NCBI GenBank assembly: GCA_963746825.1
Contig: CAVVCU010000005.1
Location: 248,001-312,000, forward strand
Direction: 5' to 3'
From: JACVRW01 sp963746825
GTDB lineage: Bacteria > Actinomycetota > Thermoleophilia > Solirubrobacterales > Thermoleophilaceae
Length of the DNA: 64,000 nt
A model generated the notes under the pieces. It saw only the letters and a program-made list of their open reading frames with translations. It ran no database searches and had not been told where the DNA came from. Shown here in pieces: positions 1-8,118 of the stretch. The position numbers and the translations under genes were made by a program. Within the stretch, counting starts at the first letter, position 1; each line of letters starts with the position of its first letter.

Positions 1-1
1 G

Positions 2-409
2 ATTCGCAAGATCCTGCGCACCACCGGCAAGCACAACATCGCGCTCTTCGGCGCCGGGAACCTGGGGCAGGCGATCGCCGGGTCGGACATCTTCGCGGAC
101 CACGGCTTCCGGGTGGTCGCGCTCTTCGAGAAGGATCCCGCCAAGGTCGGCAAGAGCATCGGGGAGGGCCTGGAGGTCCGCCCCTACGCGGACCTGGAGC
201 GCGTGATTCGCGAGGAGGACGTGGTGGTCGGCGTGCTCGCCGTGCCCACCGAGGCGGCCCAGGAAGTGGCCAACGACCTCGTGGAAGCGGGAGTGAAGAT
301 CATCTTCAACTACTCCGAGGCCCTGCTCCAGGTTCCGCCGGAGGTTACGGTTCACACCTCGAGTCCCGCCGTCGACCTGCTCTACGCGCTCTACTTCTAC
401 CTGACCTGA
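2..409 (+). CDS. rex: Redox-sensing transcriptional repressor Rex, C-terminal part (5' truncated by window edge)
   Basis: The reading frame is open from base 2 and encodes about 135 residues, the NAD(H)-binding half of Rex. A Rossmann dinucleotide fold begins with LFGAGNLGQA, matching GxGxxG, and is followed by the VLAVPTEAAQ segment typical of Rex. The chain ends in the aromatic-rich C-terminal helix (LLYALYFYLT) that swaps between subunits of the Rex dimer. Rex proteins are about 210-220 residues, so roughly the first 80, including the winged-helix DNA-binding domain, lie before the window. The family represses fermentative and respiratory genes and leaves DNA when NADH is high. No Rex operator (TTGTGAANNNNTTCACAA type) was noticed nearby. 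Confidence 0.93.
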   Translation: MRKILRTTGKHNIALFGAGNLGQAIAGSDIFADHGFRVVALFEKDPAKVGKSIGEGLEVRPYADLERVIREEDVVVGVLAVPTEAAQEVANDLVEAGVKIIFNYSEALLQVPPEVTVHTSSPAVDLLYALYFYLT

Positions 410-413
410 TCTG

Positions 414-1559
414 ATGCTCGACATGGCCCGCGTCCACGAGGCGTTCGAGGCCTCGACGGACTTCACCGTGGGAATCGAGGAGGAGTTCGCGATTCTCGAC
501 CCCGAGACCCTCTCGCTCGCGCAGCGCTTCGAGGAGCTGCGCGACAGTGCGCAATCCGACCCGGTGCTCGCCCAGGCGGTGGCCGGGGAGCTGATCAAGT
601 CGGAGATCGAGATCCGCTCCGGGCGCGGCGAGACCTTCGCCGACGCGATGGCCCTTCAGCGCGAGGCCCGGCGGCGACTGTTCGCCCTGGCCACCGAGCA
701 CGGCGCCCTGCTGGCCGCCACGGGAACCCACCCCTGGAGCCCCTGGCAGGAGCAGGAGATCATCGACACCGAGCACTACCGGCGAGTGGCCGAGGGCCTC
801 CAGTACGTCGCGTGGCGCAACAACACCTTCTCGCTGCACGTGCACGTGGGCGTGCAGGGCGCCGACCGCGCCGTCCGGGTATGCGACCGTTTGCGGCCGG
901 TGCTTCCCGAGCTGCTGGCGCTTTCGGCCAACTCGCCCTTTCTCGACGGGCGCTCCTCGGGGCTGCACTCGGTGCGCACGCAGATCTTCACCAAGAGCTT
1001 TCCGCGCTGTGGCATCCCCGACGCATTCGGCAGCTGGGATCGCTACGCCGATTACGTCAGCTTCCTGCAGCGGACCGGGTCGATCGTCGAGCAGACCCAG
1101 ATCTGGTGGAGCATCCGCCCCCATCACTCCTACGGCACCGTGGAGCTGCGCATCTGCGACGCCCAGACGAGCGCCGCCGAGTCGAGCGCGCTCGAGGCGC
1201 TGGTGGCCGCCTGCGTGGCCCAGGCGGCGATCGACGAGGCCGAGGGCGCGCCGTTCGACGATCCTCCCTCGCGCTACATCGAGGAGAACTTCTGGCGCGC
1301 GATCCGCTACGGGCTCGACGGCCGGCTGATCGATCTCGTCCGCGAGGAGGAGTTCCCTGCAGCGCAGGTGGGCGAGCGGCTGCTGGCCTGGACCGCGCCA
1401 GCGCGGGCCGAGCTGGGAGTGGATCCGGCACTGCCCGACCACAACGGCGCCCAGCGCCAGCGCCAGGCCCTGGACGCCGGGGCCTCGATGCAGGAGATCT
1501 ATGCGAACGAGGTGGCCGAGACACAACGAACCTACGCAGCGGAGGAGGTGAGCGCGTGA
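414..1559 (+). CDS. Carboxylate-amine ligase, GCS2/YbdK family (glutamate-cysteine ligase-like)
   Basis: The 381-residue length is normal for YbdK-type ligases of the GCS2 family. The N-terminal VGIEEEFAILDP is the conserved Glu-rich ATP/metal-binding entry motif. Further family signatures are GTHPWSPW, NTFSLHVHVGV and a C-terminal TVELRICDAQT. Members ligate glutamate or another carboxylate to an amine; YbdK has weak glutamate-cysteine ligase activity, and the actinobacterial relative EgtA makes gamma-glutamylcysteine for ergothioneine. No other ergothioneine gene is present here, so the true substrate is open. The stop codon overlaps the GTG start of the next gene, indicating co-transcription. 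Confidence 0.88.
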   Translation: MLDMARVHEAFEASTDFTVGIEEEFAILDPETLSLAQRFEELRDSAQSDPVLAQAVAGELIKSEIEIRSGRGETFADAMALQREARRRLFALATEHGALLAATGTHPWSPWQEQEIIDTEHYRRVAEGLQYVAWRNNTFSLHVHVGVQGADRAVRVCDRLRPVLPELLALSANSPFLDGRSSGLHSVRTQIFTKSFPRCGIPDAFGSWDRYADYVSFLQRTGSIVEQTQIWWSIRPHHSYGTVELRICDAQTSAAESSALEALVAACVAQAAIDEAEGAPFDDPPSRYIEENFWRAIRYGLDGRLIDLVREEEFPAAQVGERLLAWTAPARAELGVDPALPDHNGAQRQRQALDAGASMQEIYANEVAETQRTYAAEEVSA

Positions 1560-1927
1560 GCGAGCAGGGAGGGCCGCCGCCCCAGCTGCCGGAGGCCGAC
1601 GACATCATCGTGAGCGCCGTGGCGTCGCTGGTGAACCTCGCCGGGGTCCGCCTGACCGAGGCCGAGCACAAGAACGCCCCCAAGGCCAAGGAGGCGATCG
1701 AGGCGGCGAGGCAGCTGCTGCCGCTGTGTCCCGAGGACGCGGTCGGGCCGATCAGGGACGCGCTGTCGCAGATCCAGATGCTCTACGTGAGGGAGACCCA
1801 GGGCTCCCCGCAGCCCACCGAGCCGGGTGAGCCCGCCGAGCCGGCCGCCCCGGGCCGGCCGAGCCCGTCCGACGCCGAGGAGCGAGCCAAGGCGCGGGCC
1901 AAGATCTGGATCCCGGGCAGCGAATGA
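1556..1927 (+). CDS. Small DUF1844-like protein
   Basis: The protein is 123 residues and starts with GTG overlapping the upstream stop (GTGA); its own stop overlaps the ATG of the MTA phosphorylase gene (ATGA). Residues about 13-80 form a helical region (DDIIVSAVASLVNLAGVRLT ... QIQMLYVRE) resembling DUF1844. The remainder is a Pro/Glu/Ala-rich tail ending in AKARAKIWIP. DUF1844 has no established biochemical role. Tight coupling on both sides suggests a shared transcript with ligase and phosphorylase, but no functional link is shown by sequence. Confidence 0.75.
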   Translation: MSEQGGPPPQLPEADDIIVSAVASLVNLAGVRLTEAEHKNAPKAKEAIEAARQLLPLCPEDAVGPIRDALSQIQMLYVRETQGSPQPTEPGEPAEPAAPGRPSPSDAEERAKARAKIWIPGSE

Positions 1928-2706
1928 TCGGGATCTTCGGGGGCTCGGGCTTCTACCGCTTCCTCGACGAGGTCGAGGACATGCCGCTCGCCACCCCCTA
2001 CGGCCCGCCGTCGGCCCCGGTGCGCGTGGGCAAGCTCGGCGGCGTCGAGGTGGCCTTCATGCCGCGCCACGGCGACGAGCACACGCTGCCGCCCCACCGC
2101 ATCAACTACCGGGCCAACCTGTGGGCCATGAAGGAGATCGGCGTCCGGCGGGTGATCGGGCCCTGCGCCTGCGGCTCGCTGCGCCCTGAGCTCGAGCCGG
2201 GGACCTTCGTGGTCTGCGACCAGTTCGTGGATCGCACGCACGCGCGCGAGAGCACCTTCTACGACGGTCCCCAGACCACCCACGTGGCCGCCGCGGACCC
2301 CTACTGCACCGACCTCAGCCGGATCCTCGTGGAGGCCGCGCTGGAGGAGGGCATTCCGGTGGTCGAGGGCGGAACTGTCGTGGTGATCCAGGGCCCGCGC
2401 TTCTCCACCCGCGCCGAGTCGCGCTGGTACTCCGAGAGCGGCTTCGATGTGGTCAACATGACCCAGTACCCGGAGTGCTGGCTGGCGCGCGAGCTCGAGC
2501 TCTGTTACGCCAACGTCTCGCTGGTCACCGACTACGACGTCGGGCTCGAGGGGATGGAGCCGGTGTCGGCCGACGCCGCCTTCGGAGTGTTCCGCGAGAA
2601 CCTGGACCGGCTCCAGGCCCTCCTTCGGCGGGCCATCCCCCGCATCGGCCCGCAACCCGAGGACACCTGTGCGCGGGCGCTCGCCAACGCCATAGTCCAC
2701 GGGTAG
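1924..2706 (+). CDS. mtnP: S-methyl-5'-thioadenosine phosphorylase
   Basis: This 260-residue cytosolic enzyme belongs to the PNP/MTAP family and cleaves 5'-methylthioadenosine with phosphate to adenine and methylthioribose-1-phosphate in methionine salvage. Visible family motifs are the N-terminal IGIFGGSGFY (phosphate loop), MPRHGDEHTLPPHRINYRAN, GPCACGSL, the GGTVVVIQGPRFSTRAES segment and the substrate-binding VVNMTQYPECWLARELELCY. The NMTQYPE wording favours MTA phosphorylase over purine nucleoside phosphorylase. The ATG overlaps the upstream stop by 4 bp. Some actinobacterial homologues also act on inosine or methylthioinosine, so specificity is inferred. Confidence 0.92.
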   Translation: MIGIFGGSGFYRFLDEVEDMPLATPYGPPSAPVRVGKLGGVEVAFMPRHGDEHTLPPHRINYRANLWAMKEIGVRRVIGPCACGSLRPELEPGTFVVCDQFVDRTHARESTFYDGPQTTHVAAADPYCTDLSRILVEAALEEGIPVVEGGTVVVIQGPRFSTRAESRWYSESGFDVVNMTQYPECWLARELELCYANVSLVTDYDVGLEGMEPVSADAAFGVFRENLDRLQALLRRAIPRIGPQPEDTCARALANAIVHG

Positions 2707-2806
2707 TAGCTAGACTGCTGGCCCTCTTTTCGGGCGGCGTTGCAAACCCCCTGTGCGCCTACGCGCTCGAACCGCCCGCTGAATACCCCTTTGGAGGAAA
2801 TACCCC

Positions 2807-4909
2807 TTGGAATTCCTGACTGACTGGGGCGTGATAATCGCGCTCGTCTGCGCCGGCGCCGCCGTGGCCTACGGCTTCGTCACCTCTCGCTGGCTGCTCT
2901 CGCTCTCGCCCGGCAACGACCAGATGCAGGAGATCTCGCGCGCCGTGCAGGTGGGCGCGAGCGCCTACCTGCGCCGCCAGTACCAGATCATCGCGGTCGT
3001 GGCGGCGGTGCTCGCCGTGGTGCTGGGAGTGGCCCTGGAGCTGACGGACGCCAACGGCATCCTCATCGCCGTCGGCTTCCTCATCGGAGGCACCTTCTCC
3101 GGCGCCGCGGGCTTCATCGGCATGAACGTGTCGGTGCGCGCCAACGCCCGCGTGGCCGAGTCCGCGCGGTCGGGCGTCTCCCGAGCGCTGGAAGTGGCCT
3201 TCAAGGGCGGCGCGATCACGGGGATGCTCGTGGCCGGCCTCGCCCTGCTGGGCGTGGCGGGCTACTACGGGATCCTGATCCTCTTCGGGGTGGAGGAGCG
3301 CGACGCCATCGACGCGCTGCTGGGACTCGGCTTCGGAGGCTCGCTGATCTCCGTGTTCGCCCGTCTGGGCGGCGGCATCTTCACCAAGGCGGCCGACGTG
3401 GGCGCCGACCTGGTGGGCAAGATCGAGGCCGGGATCCCCGAGGACGACCCGCGCAACCCCGCCGTGATCGCCGACAACGTGGGCGACAACGTCGGCGACT
3501 GCGCGGGCATGGCCGCCGACCTCTTCGAGACCTACGCCGTCACCGCGGTGGCCGTGATGCTGCTCGGCGTGCTGACCTTCCAGGAGATCGGCACCGTGGC
3601 CACCTTCCCGCTGGTGATCGGCGGCGTGTCGATTCTCGCCTCGATCATCGGCACCTACGCCGTCCGCAGCAAGACGGGCAACGTGGAGCTCGCCCTCTAC
3701 AAGGGCCTGATCGTGTCCGGCGGCCTGGCCGCGCTCGCCTTCATACCCATCACGTTCGGGATGATGGACGACCTCAGCTTCAAGGGCGAGGTCTCCGAGC
3801 TGCTGCGCGGCGGCTCGGGCGAGGCCCCGAGCGGGATCGAGCTCTACCTCTGCACGCTCGTCGGCATCGCGATCACGGCCGGCCTGTTCGTGATCACCGA
3901 CTACTACACGTCGACCCGGTTTCGGCCCGTGCGGACCACGGCGCGCGCTTCGCAGACCGGTCACGCCACCAACATCATCCAGGGGCTGGCTCAGGGCTTT
4001 CAGTCCACCGCCGCTCCGGCGATCCTGCTGGCGATCGGAATCCTCGTGGCCAACGAGCTGGCCGGCATCTACGGCATCGGGGTGGCGGTGATGGCCCAGC
4101 TGTCGCTGACCGGCCTGATCGTGGCCCTCGACGCGTTCGGTCCGATCACCGACAACGCCGGCGGCATCGCCGAGATGGCCGACCTGCCCGAGGACGTGCG
4201 CAACGTGACCGATCCGCTCGACGCGGTCGGCAACACGACCAAGGCCGTGACCAAGGGATACGCGATCGGCTCGGCCGTGCTCGCGGCCCTGGTGCTCTTC
4301 GCCGCCTTCGTGGAGGAACTGCGCGAGGAGGCGGTGGCCGAGGGAGCGGCGGTGGTCACCTTCAACATCTCCGAGCCCGAGGTGCTGATCGGACTGCTGA
4401 TAGGTGGCATGATGGTCTACCTGTTCGCCGCTTTGGCGATCGAGTCAGTCGGCCGCGCCGGTGCCGGAGTGGTCGAAGAGGTGCGCCGGCAATTCAAGGA
4501 GAAGCCGGGAATCATGGAGGGCACGGACAAGCCCGATTACGCCCGCGCGGTCGACATCGTGACCGCGTCGGCTCAGCGCGAGATGATCGCTCCGGCGCTC
4601 ATCCCGATCATCATCACCCCGATCGTCGGCCTGCTCTCCACCAAGGCGCTCGGTGGCCTGCTGATCGGCGTGATCGTGGTGGGCTTCTTCGCCGCCGTGT
4701 CCATGACCGCAGGCGGCGGCGCGTGGGACAACGCCAAGAAGCTGATCGAGGACGGTGAGTACGGTGGCAAGGGCTCGGAGGCCCACGCCGCGTCGATCAC
4801 CGGCGACACCGTCGGCGACCCGTACAAGGACACCGCCGGCCCGGCAATCAACCCGATGATCAAGGTGGCCAACATCGTGGCGCTGCTGATCATCCCGTTC
4901 CTGGTCTGA
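2807..4909 (+). CDS. hppA: Membrane-bound proton-translocating pyrophosphatase (K+-independent type)
   Basis: The enzyme couples hydrolysis of pyrophosphate to proton export across the membrane. Its 700 residues, with about 16 hydrophobic segments, match the family. The substrate site is seen as DVGADLVGKIE (about residues 197-207) followed by the Asp-rich DNVGDNVGDCAGMAADLFE (about 223-241) and a second set near the C-terminus (GAWDNAKK, GDTVGDPYKDTAGPA). At about residues 475-480 the sequence reads GNTTKA. Lys at this place (K479), instead of Ala, marks K+-independent H+-pyrophosphatases. The start is TTG at 2807, supported by GGAGG at 2793-2797; no upstream ATG or GTG fits better. It lies 100 bp after mtnP and is probably separately expressed. 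Confidence 0.95.
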   Translation: MEFLTDWGVIIALVCAGAAVAYGFVTSRWLLSLSPGNDQMQEISRAVQVGASAYLRRQYQIIAVVAAVLAVVLGVALELTDANGILIAVGFLIGGTFSGAAGFIGMNVSVRANARVAESARSGVSRALEVAFKGGAITGMLVAGLALLGVAGYYGILILFGVEERDAIDALLGLGFGGSLISVFARLGGGIFTKAADVGADLVGKIEAGIPEDDPRNPAVIADNVGDNVGDCAGMAADLFETYAVTAVAVMLLGVLTFQEIGTVATFPLVIGGVSILASIIGTYAVRSKTGNVELALYKGLIVSGGLAALAFIPITFGMMDDLSFKGEVSELLRGGSGEAPSGIELYLCTLVGIAITAGLFVITDYYTSTRFRPVRTTARASQTGHATNIIQGLAQGFQSTAAPAILLAIGILVANELAGIYGIGVAVMAQLSLTGLIVALDAFGPITDNAGGIAEMADLPEDVRNVTDPLDAVGNTTKAVTKGYAIGSAVLAALVLFAAFVEELREEAVAEGAAVVTFNISEPEVLIGLLIGGMMVYLFAALAIESVGRAGAGVVEEVRRQFKEKPGIMEGTDKPDYARAVDIVTASAQREMIAPALIPIIITPIVGLLSTKALGGLLIGVIVVGFFAAVSMTAGGGAWDNAKKLIEDGEYGGKGSEAHAASITGDTVGDPYKDTAGPAINPMIKVANIVALLIIPFLV

Positions 4910-4915
4910 GCGCGG

Positions 4916-5995
4916 GTGCAGAGGGCGCCCCTCTTCGTCGCCGCGGTCGCCAGCCTCCTGTGGCTGGCCCTCGCCGGCGGCGCGGCGGGCGCCCCTCTCA
5001 CCGTCCAGGTGGTCAACGAGCGCGGCGTCGAGCAGGGAAGTCGCGTGACCGACGCGGCGGGCTCCCGTCTCACCAACGGCTATGGCGTGGTGTCGCTCGA
5101 CGTGGAGCCCGGCGAGGTGATCTCCGCCTCGCGCGCCGACGGGGCGCCCGAGGGAGCGGCGGGTGTCTCGTACTCGGTGCCGTCGCCGGTGCCTTCGCTG
5201 GCCCGGATAGTCGTGCCCGCCCTGCCCGACGCCGTCGATCCGGCGCACGACGCCGGGGAGGCCTGGATGCTCGCGGCCGTGAACGGCGAGCGCGCGGGGC
5301 TGGGGCTGCCGCCGCTGCAGCAATCGGGCTCGCTCAACCGGGCTTCCGACGTGTACGCGCGCTACCTGTTCGAGACCGACACCTTCAGCCACACCGCCCT
5401 CTTCACCGCGTCGGTCCGTGCGCTCGACCAGGGGTGGCCCTTTGCCGGCGGATACGGGGTCGGCGAGGTGCTGGCGCTGGCGCAGTCGAAGGAGGCCGCA
5501 CTGGAGGGCTGGCGAGGCAGCTCGGGCCACTGGACGCTCCTGATGTCGCCCACCGCGAACGTGACCGGCGTGGCCCGGTTCGGCAACCGCTACGTGATGA
5601 GCCCGAGCATCTGCGTGGCCACCGACGCCCCGGAGCGGTGCGAGATCGGCCAGAGCGGCGTGCGCGTGCTGGGCGCACCGCCGGTGGTGCCCCCCGTGGC
5701 CGGCGGCGGCGCCGGAGTCGCCCGAAACCGGAATGCGCGCCTCCGCGTGCGTATTCGCCGGGACGGGCGGCGCCTGTATGTCCGGGTGCGGATGCTGGAG
5801 GGCCGGGGCGCGCTGCGTCTCGCCGTCCGCCAGGCCGGTCGCAGGGCGCGCGTGCGGGCGCGCCGGAAGGGCAGCCTGCTGCGGGCCACGGCCACGCTGC
5901 CCAACGAGGGCCGTTGGAAGGTCACGGTGAAGTTCGAGGGCAGGGTCGGCTGGTCCGACAAGCGCCTCGCGCCGCGCTGGGTACGGGTTCGCTGA
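4916..5995 (+). CDS. Secreted CAP-domain (SCP/PR1-like) protein
   Basis: The 359-residue protein starts at GTG six bases after hppA. It has an N-terminal signal peptide (hydrophobic residues about 5-25, AGGAAGA cleavage region). A CAP-like core at about 117-235 begins with AVNGERAGLGLPPLQQSGSL, followed by AYARYLFETD-type and DTFSHT sequence, as in cysteine-rich secretory/PR1 proteins of bacteria. A C-terminal basic, Arg-rich beta-type domain (about 255-359) resembles cell-surface ligand-binding extensions. Bacterial CAP proteins are extracellular, often wall-associated, and mostly of unknown function. Catalytic activity cannot be claimed. Confidence 0.78.
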   Translation: MQRAPLFVAAVASLLWLALAGGAAGAPLTVQVVNERGVEQGSRVTDAAGSRLTNGYGVVSLDVEPGEVISASRADGAPEGAAGVSYSVPSPVPSLARIVVPALPDAVDPAHDAGEAWMLAAVNGERAGLGLPPLQQSGSLNRASDVYARYLFETDTFSHTALFTASVRALDQGWPFAGGYGVGEVLALAQSKEAALEGWRGSSGHWTLLMSPTANVTGVARFGNRYVMSPSICVATDAPERCEIGQSGVRVLGAPPVVPPVAGGGAGVARNRNARLRVRIRRDGRRLYVRVRMLEGRGALRLAVRQAGRRARVRARRKGSLLRATATLPNEGRWKVTVKFEGRVGWSDKRLAPRWVRVR

Positions 5996-6024
5996 TCCCG
6001 CCCTACGAGTAGCTTTTCCCCGCG

Positions 6025-7908
6025 ATGGCCGAGTATCGCCCGAAGAATCGTGGGCTCGAAAGGGTGCTCGGCACGGGGGCCCTCTTCAGCACCGCCTACG
6101 GCAACGTAGGCTCGTCGATCTACTACGCGCTGGGTCTCGTGGCCGGCTTCGCGCTCGGCATGACCCCGGTGGTGTTCGTAATCGCGGGCCTGATCTTCGC
6201 CGCCACCGCCGCCACGTACGCCGAGGCCACCACGATGTATCCCGAGGCCGGCGGCTCCTCGTCCTTCGCCCGCCGCGCGTTCAACGAGTTCTGGTCCTTC
6301 TTCGCCGCCTGGGCCCAGATGCTCACCTACATCATCACGATCGCCATCTCGGCCTTCTTCGTGCCCCACTACCTGGGCGTGTTCTGGGAGCCGCTCGGCG
6401 AGTCGCCGGCCGACATCTTCGGCGGGATCTTCGTCGTGATCCTGCTTGCCCTGGTCAACATCGTGGGCGCCAAGGAGTCCGCCGGGGTGAACATCGGCTT
6501 CGCAGTGGCCGACTTCCTGACCCAGGTCGGGCTGGTGGTGGTGGGTGTGGTGCTGGTGCTCGATCCCGACCTGCTCATCCAGCAGGTCGACTTCGGCACC
6601 GTGCCCACGGTCGGCGACTTCCTCATCGCCATCCCCGTGGCCATGGTCGCCTACACGGGCATCGAGACGGTCTCCAACATGGCCGAGGAGGCGCGCGACG
6701 TCGGCAAGACCATCCCGCGCGGCATCGGCCTCGTGGTGCTGGCGGTGGCGGTGATCTACTCGTTCCTGCCCGCTATCGCGCTCTCGGCGATGCCGGTGCG
6801 CGACGGCGAGACCGCCCTCGGCCAGACCAAGGAGGAGGGCGGCTACGCCGACGACCCGATTCTGGGCGTGGTCGAGAACATGGACCTCGGTGCCCTGCAG
6901 GGCGCGGCCGAGATCTACGTCGGCATCCTGGCCGCCACGATCCTGTTCATCGCCACCAACGCGGGGCTGATCGGCGTGTCGCGCCTGACCTACTCGATGG
7001 GCCAGCACCGCCAGCTCCCGGAGCTGCTGCGGGCCCTGCACCCGCGCTTTCGCACCCCCTACGTGGCCATCATCATCTTCGGCGCCGTGGCGTGCCTGGC
7101 CATCGTGCCCGGCCAGGCCGAGTTCCTCGGGGTGATCTACGCCTTCGGCGCGATGCTGTCATTCACCATCGCGCACGCCTCGGTGGTCACATTGCGGGTG
7201 ACCCAGCCCGACGCCGAGCGCCCGTGGCGAAGCCCGGGCAACGTCCGGATCGCGGGGCGAACGCTTCCCGTGCTGGCCCTCTTCGGCGGGCTGGGCACCG
7301 GTATCGCCCTCATCGTGGCCACCGCTCTGGACACGCGCGTGTTGGTGTCGGGCGTGCTCTGGCTCGCACTCGGGGTGGCGATCTACGTGATCTATCGCCG
7401 CCGCCAGGGGCTCTCGCTCACCGAGACCCACAAGGTCGTCATGCCCAAGCCGGTGGTCGAGCACGAGGTGGAGTACGAGTCGGTGCTGGTGGCCTTCGAG
7501 GACGGCGACTTCTCACACGAGGCCGTGGCCACCGCGGCGCGGCTGGCCGCCCGGCGCCGTCGCGGCATCCACGTGCTGGTCACGATCACCGTGCCGACCG
7601 GGTCGCCCATCGACGCCTCGATGCCCGACCAGGAGGCACGCGCCGCCTCGGCGATCGACTCCGCCCGCGTGCGCGGTGGGCGCCGCGTGACCGGGCACTG
7701 GGAGAAGGTGCGCCCCAATCAGGCCGGCCGGCGGATCGTCGAGGAGGCGCGCGAGATCCATGCACGCGCCCTCGTGATGTCCCTGCCGCCGCGGCGCACG
7801 GGCCGGTCGCTGTTCGGCAAGACGCTCGAGACCGTGCTCAGCGAGCGCCCCTGCCGAGTGATCATCGATTCCTCGCGCGGGGTCGACGGCGGTCGCGACG
7901 GGCGCTAG
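6025..7908 (+). CDS. APC-superfamily permease with C-terminal USP-like domain
   Basis: The 627-residue protein has twelve or so membrane segments in residues about 15-455 and a cytosolic universal-stress-protein-like domain at about 480-615. The N-terminal TGALFSTAYGNVGSSIYYALG is the substrate-contacting first helix of APC transporters. MYPEAGGSSSFARRAF, a broken helix 6 region (AYTGIETVSNMAEEARDVGK) and FIATNAGLIGVSRLTYSMG are also typical. The family moves amino acids or, in the KimA/KUP branch, potassium with protons. KimA also carries a USP-like C-terminal domain, but that alone does not settle the substrate. Two TrkA-type genes downstream make ion transport a reasonable alternative to amino acids. 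Confidence 0.85.
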   Translation: MAEYRPKNRGLERVLGTGALFSTAYGNVGSSIYYALGLVAGFALGMTPVVFVIAGLIFAATAATYAEATTMYPEAGGSSSFARRAFNEFWSFFAAWAQMLTYIITIAISAFFVPHYLGVFWEPLGESPADIFGGIFVVILLALVNIVGAKESAGVNIGFAVADFLTQVGLVVVGVVLVLDPDLLIQQVDFGTVPTVGDFLIAIPVAMVAYTGIETVSNMAEEARDVGKTIPRGIGLVVLAVAVIYSFLPAIALSAMPVRDGETALGQTKEEGGYADDPILGVVENMDLGALQGAAEIYVGILAATILFIATNAGLIGVSRLTYSMGQHRQLPELLRALHPRFRTPYVAIIIFGAVACLAIVPGQAEFLGVIYAFGAMLSFTIAHASVVTLRVTQPDAERPWRSPGNVRIAGRTLPVLALFGGLGTGIALIVATALDTRVLVSGVLWLALGVAIYVIYRRRQGLSLTETHKVVMPKPVVEHEVEYESVLVAFEDGDFSHEAVATAARLAARRRRGIHVLVTITVPTGSPIDASMPDQEARAASAIDSARVRGGRRVTGHWEKVRPNQAGRRIVEEAREIHARALVMSLPPRRTGRSLFGKTLETVLSERPCRVIIDSSRGVDGGRDGR

Positions 7909-7944
7909 ACGGGCGCAGCTCGGGGCCCGGATTACGATAGGAAC

Positions 7945-8118
7945 GTGCAACGCGCTCTTCTCGCGTCCACGCGCGTGCTCAGCACGCTTATCGTGGCTCT
8001 TGGTCTCACGATGGTCGTTCTCTCGCTTGCACGAGGTGGTGGCCCGCTGGCGCTGGGAGTGGTGCTCGGCGTGATGCTCGCCGCCATCGGCGCCCTGCGC
8101 CTCTGGTTCGCCCGATGA
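7945..8118 (+). CDS. 57-aa two-helix membrane protein between the two APC-USP permeases
   Basis: A short frame starts with GTG at 7945, after a plausible purine-rich stretch (GATAGGAAC), and stops at 8116-8118, overlapping the ATG of the next permease (ATGA). It encodes MQRALLASTRVLSTLIVALG and then a second hydrophobic helix ending in LRLWFAR. The two helices (about residues 8-27 and 33-53) are joined by a Gly-rich turn. Translational coupling and GC-rich third positions support a real gene. No family is recognised; it could be an accessory subunit of either flanking transporter. Confidence 0.7.
   Translation: MQRALLASTRVLSTLIVALGLTMVVLSLARGGGPLALGVVLGVMLAAIGALRLWFAR

Noticed and set aside
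345..1526. 393-codon antisense frame over the GCS2-family gene
   Set aside because: The plus-strand gene is full length with family signatures, and the antisense frame is low-complexity.
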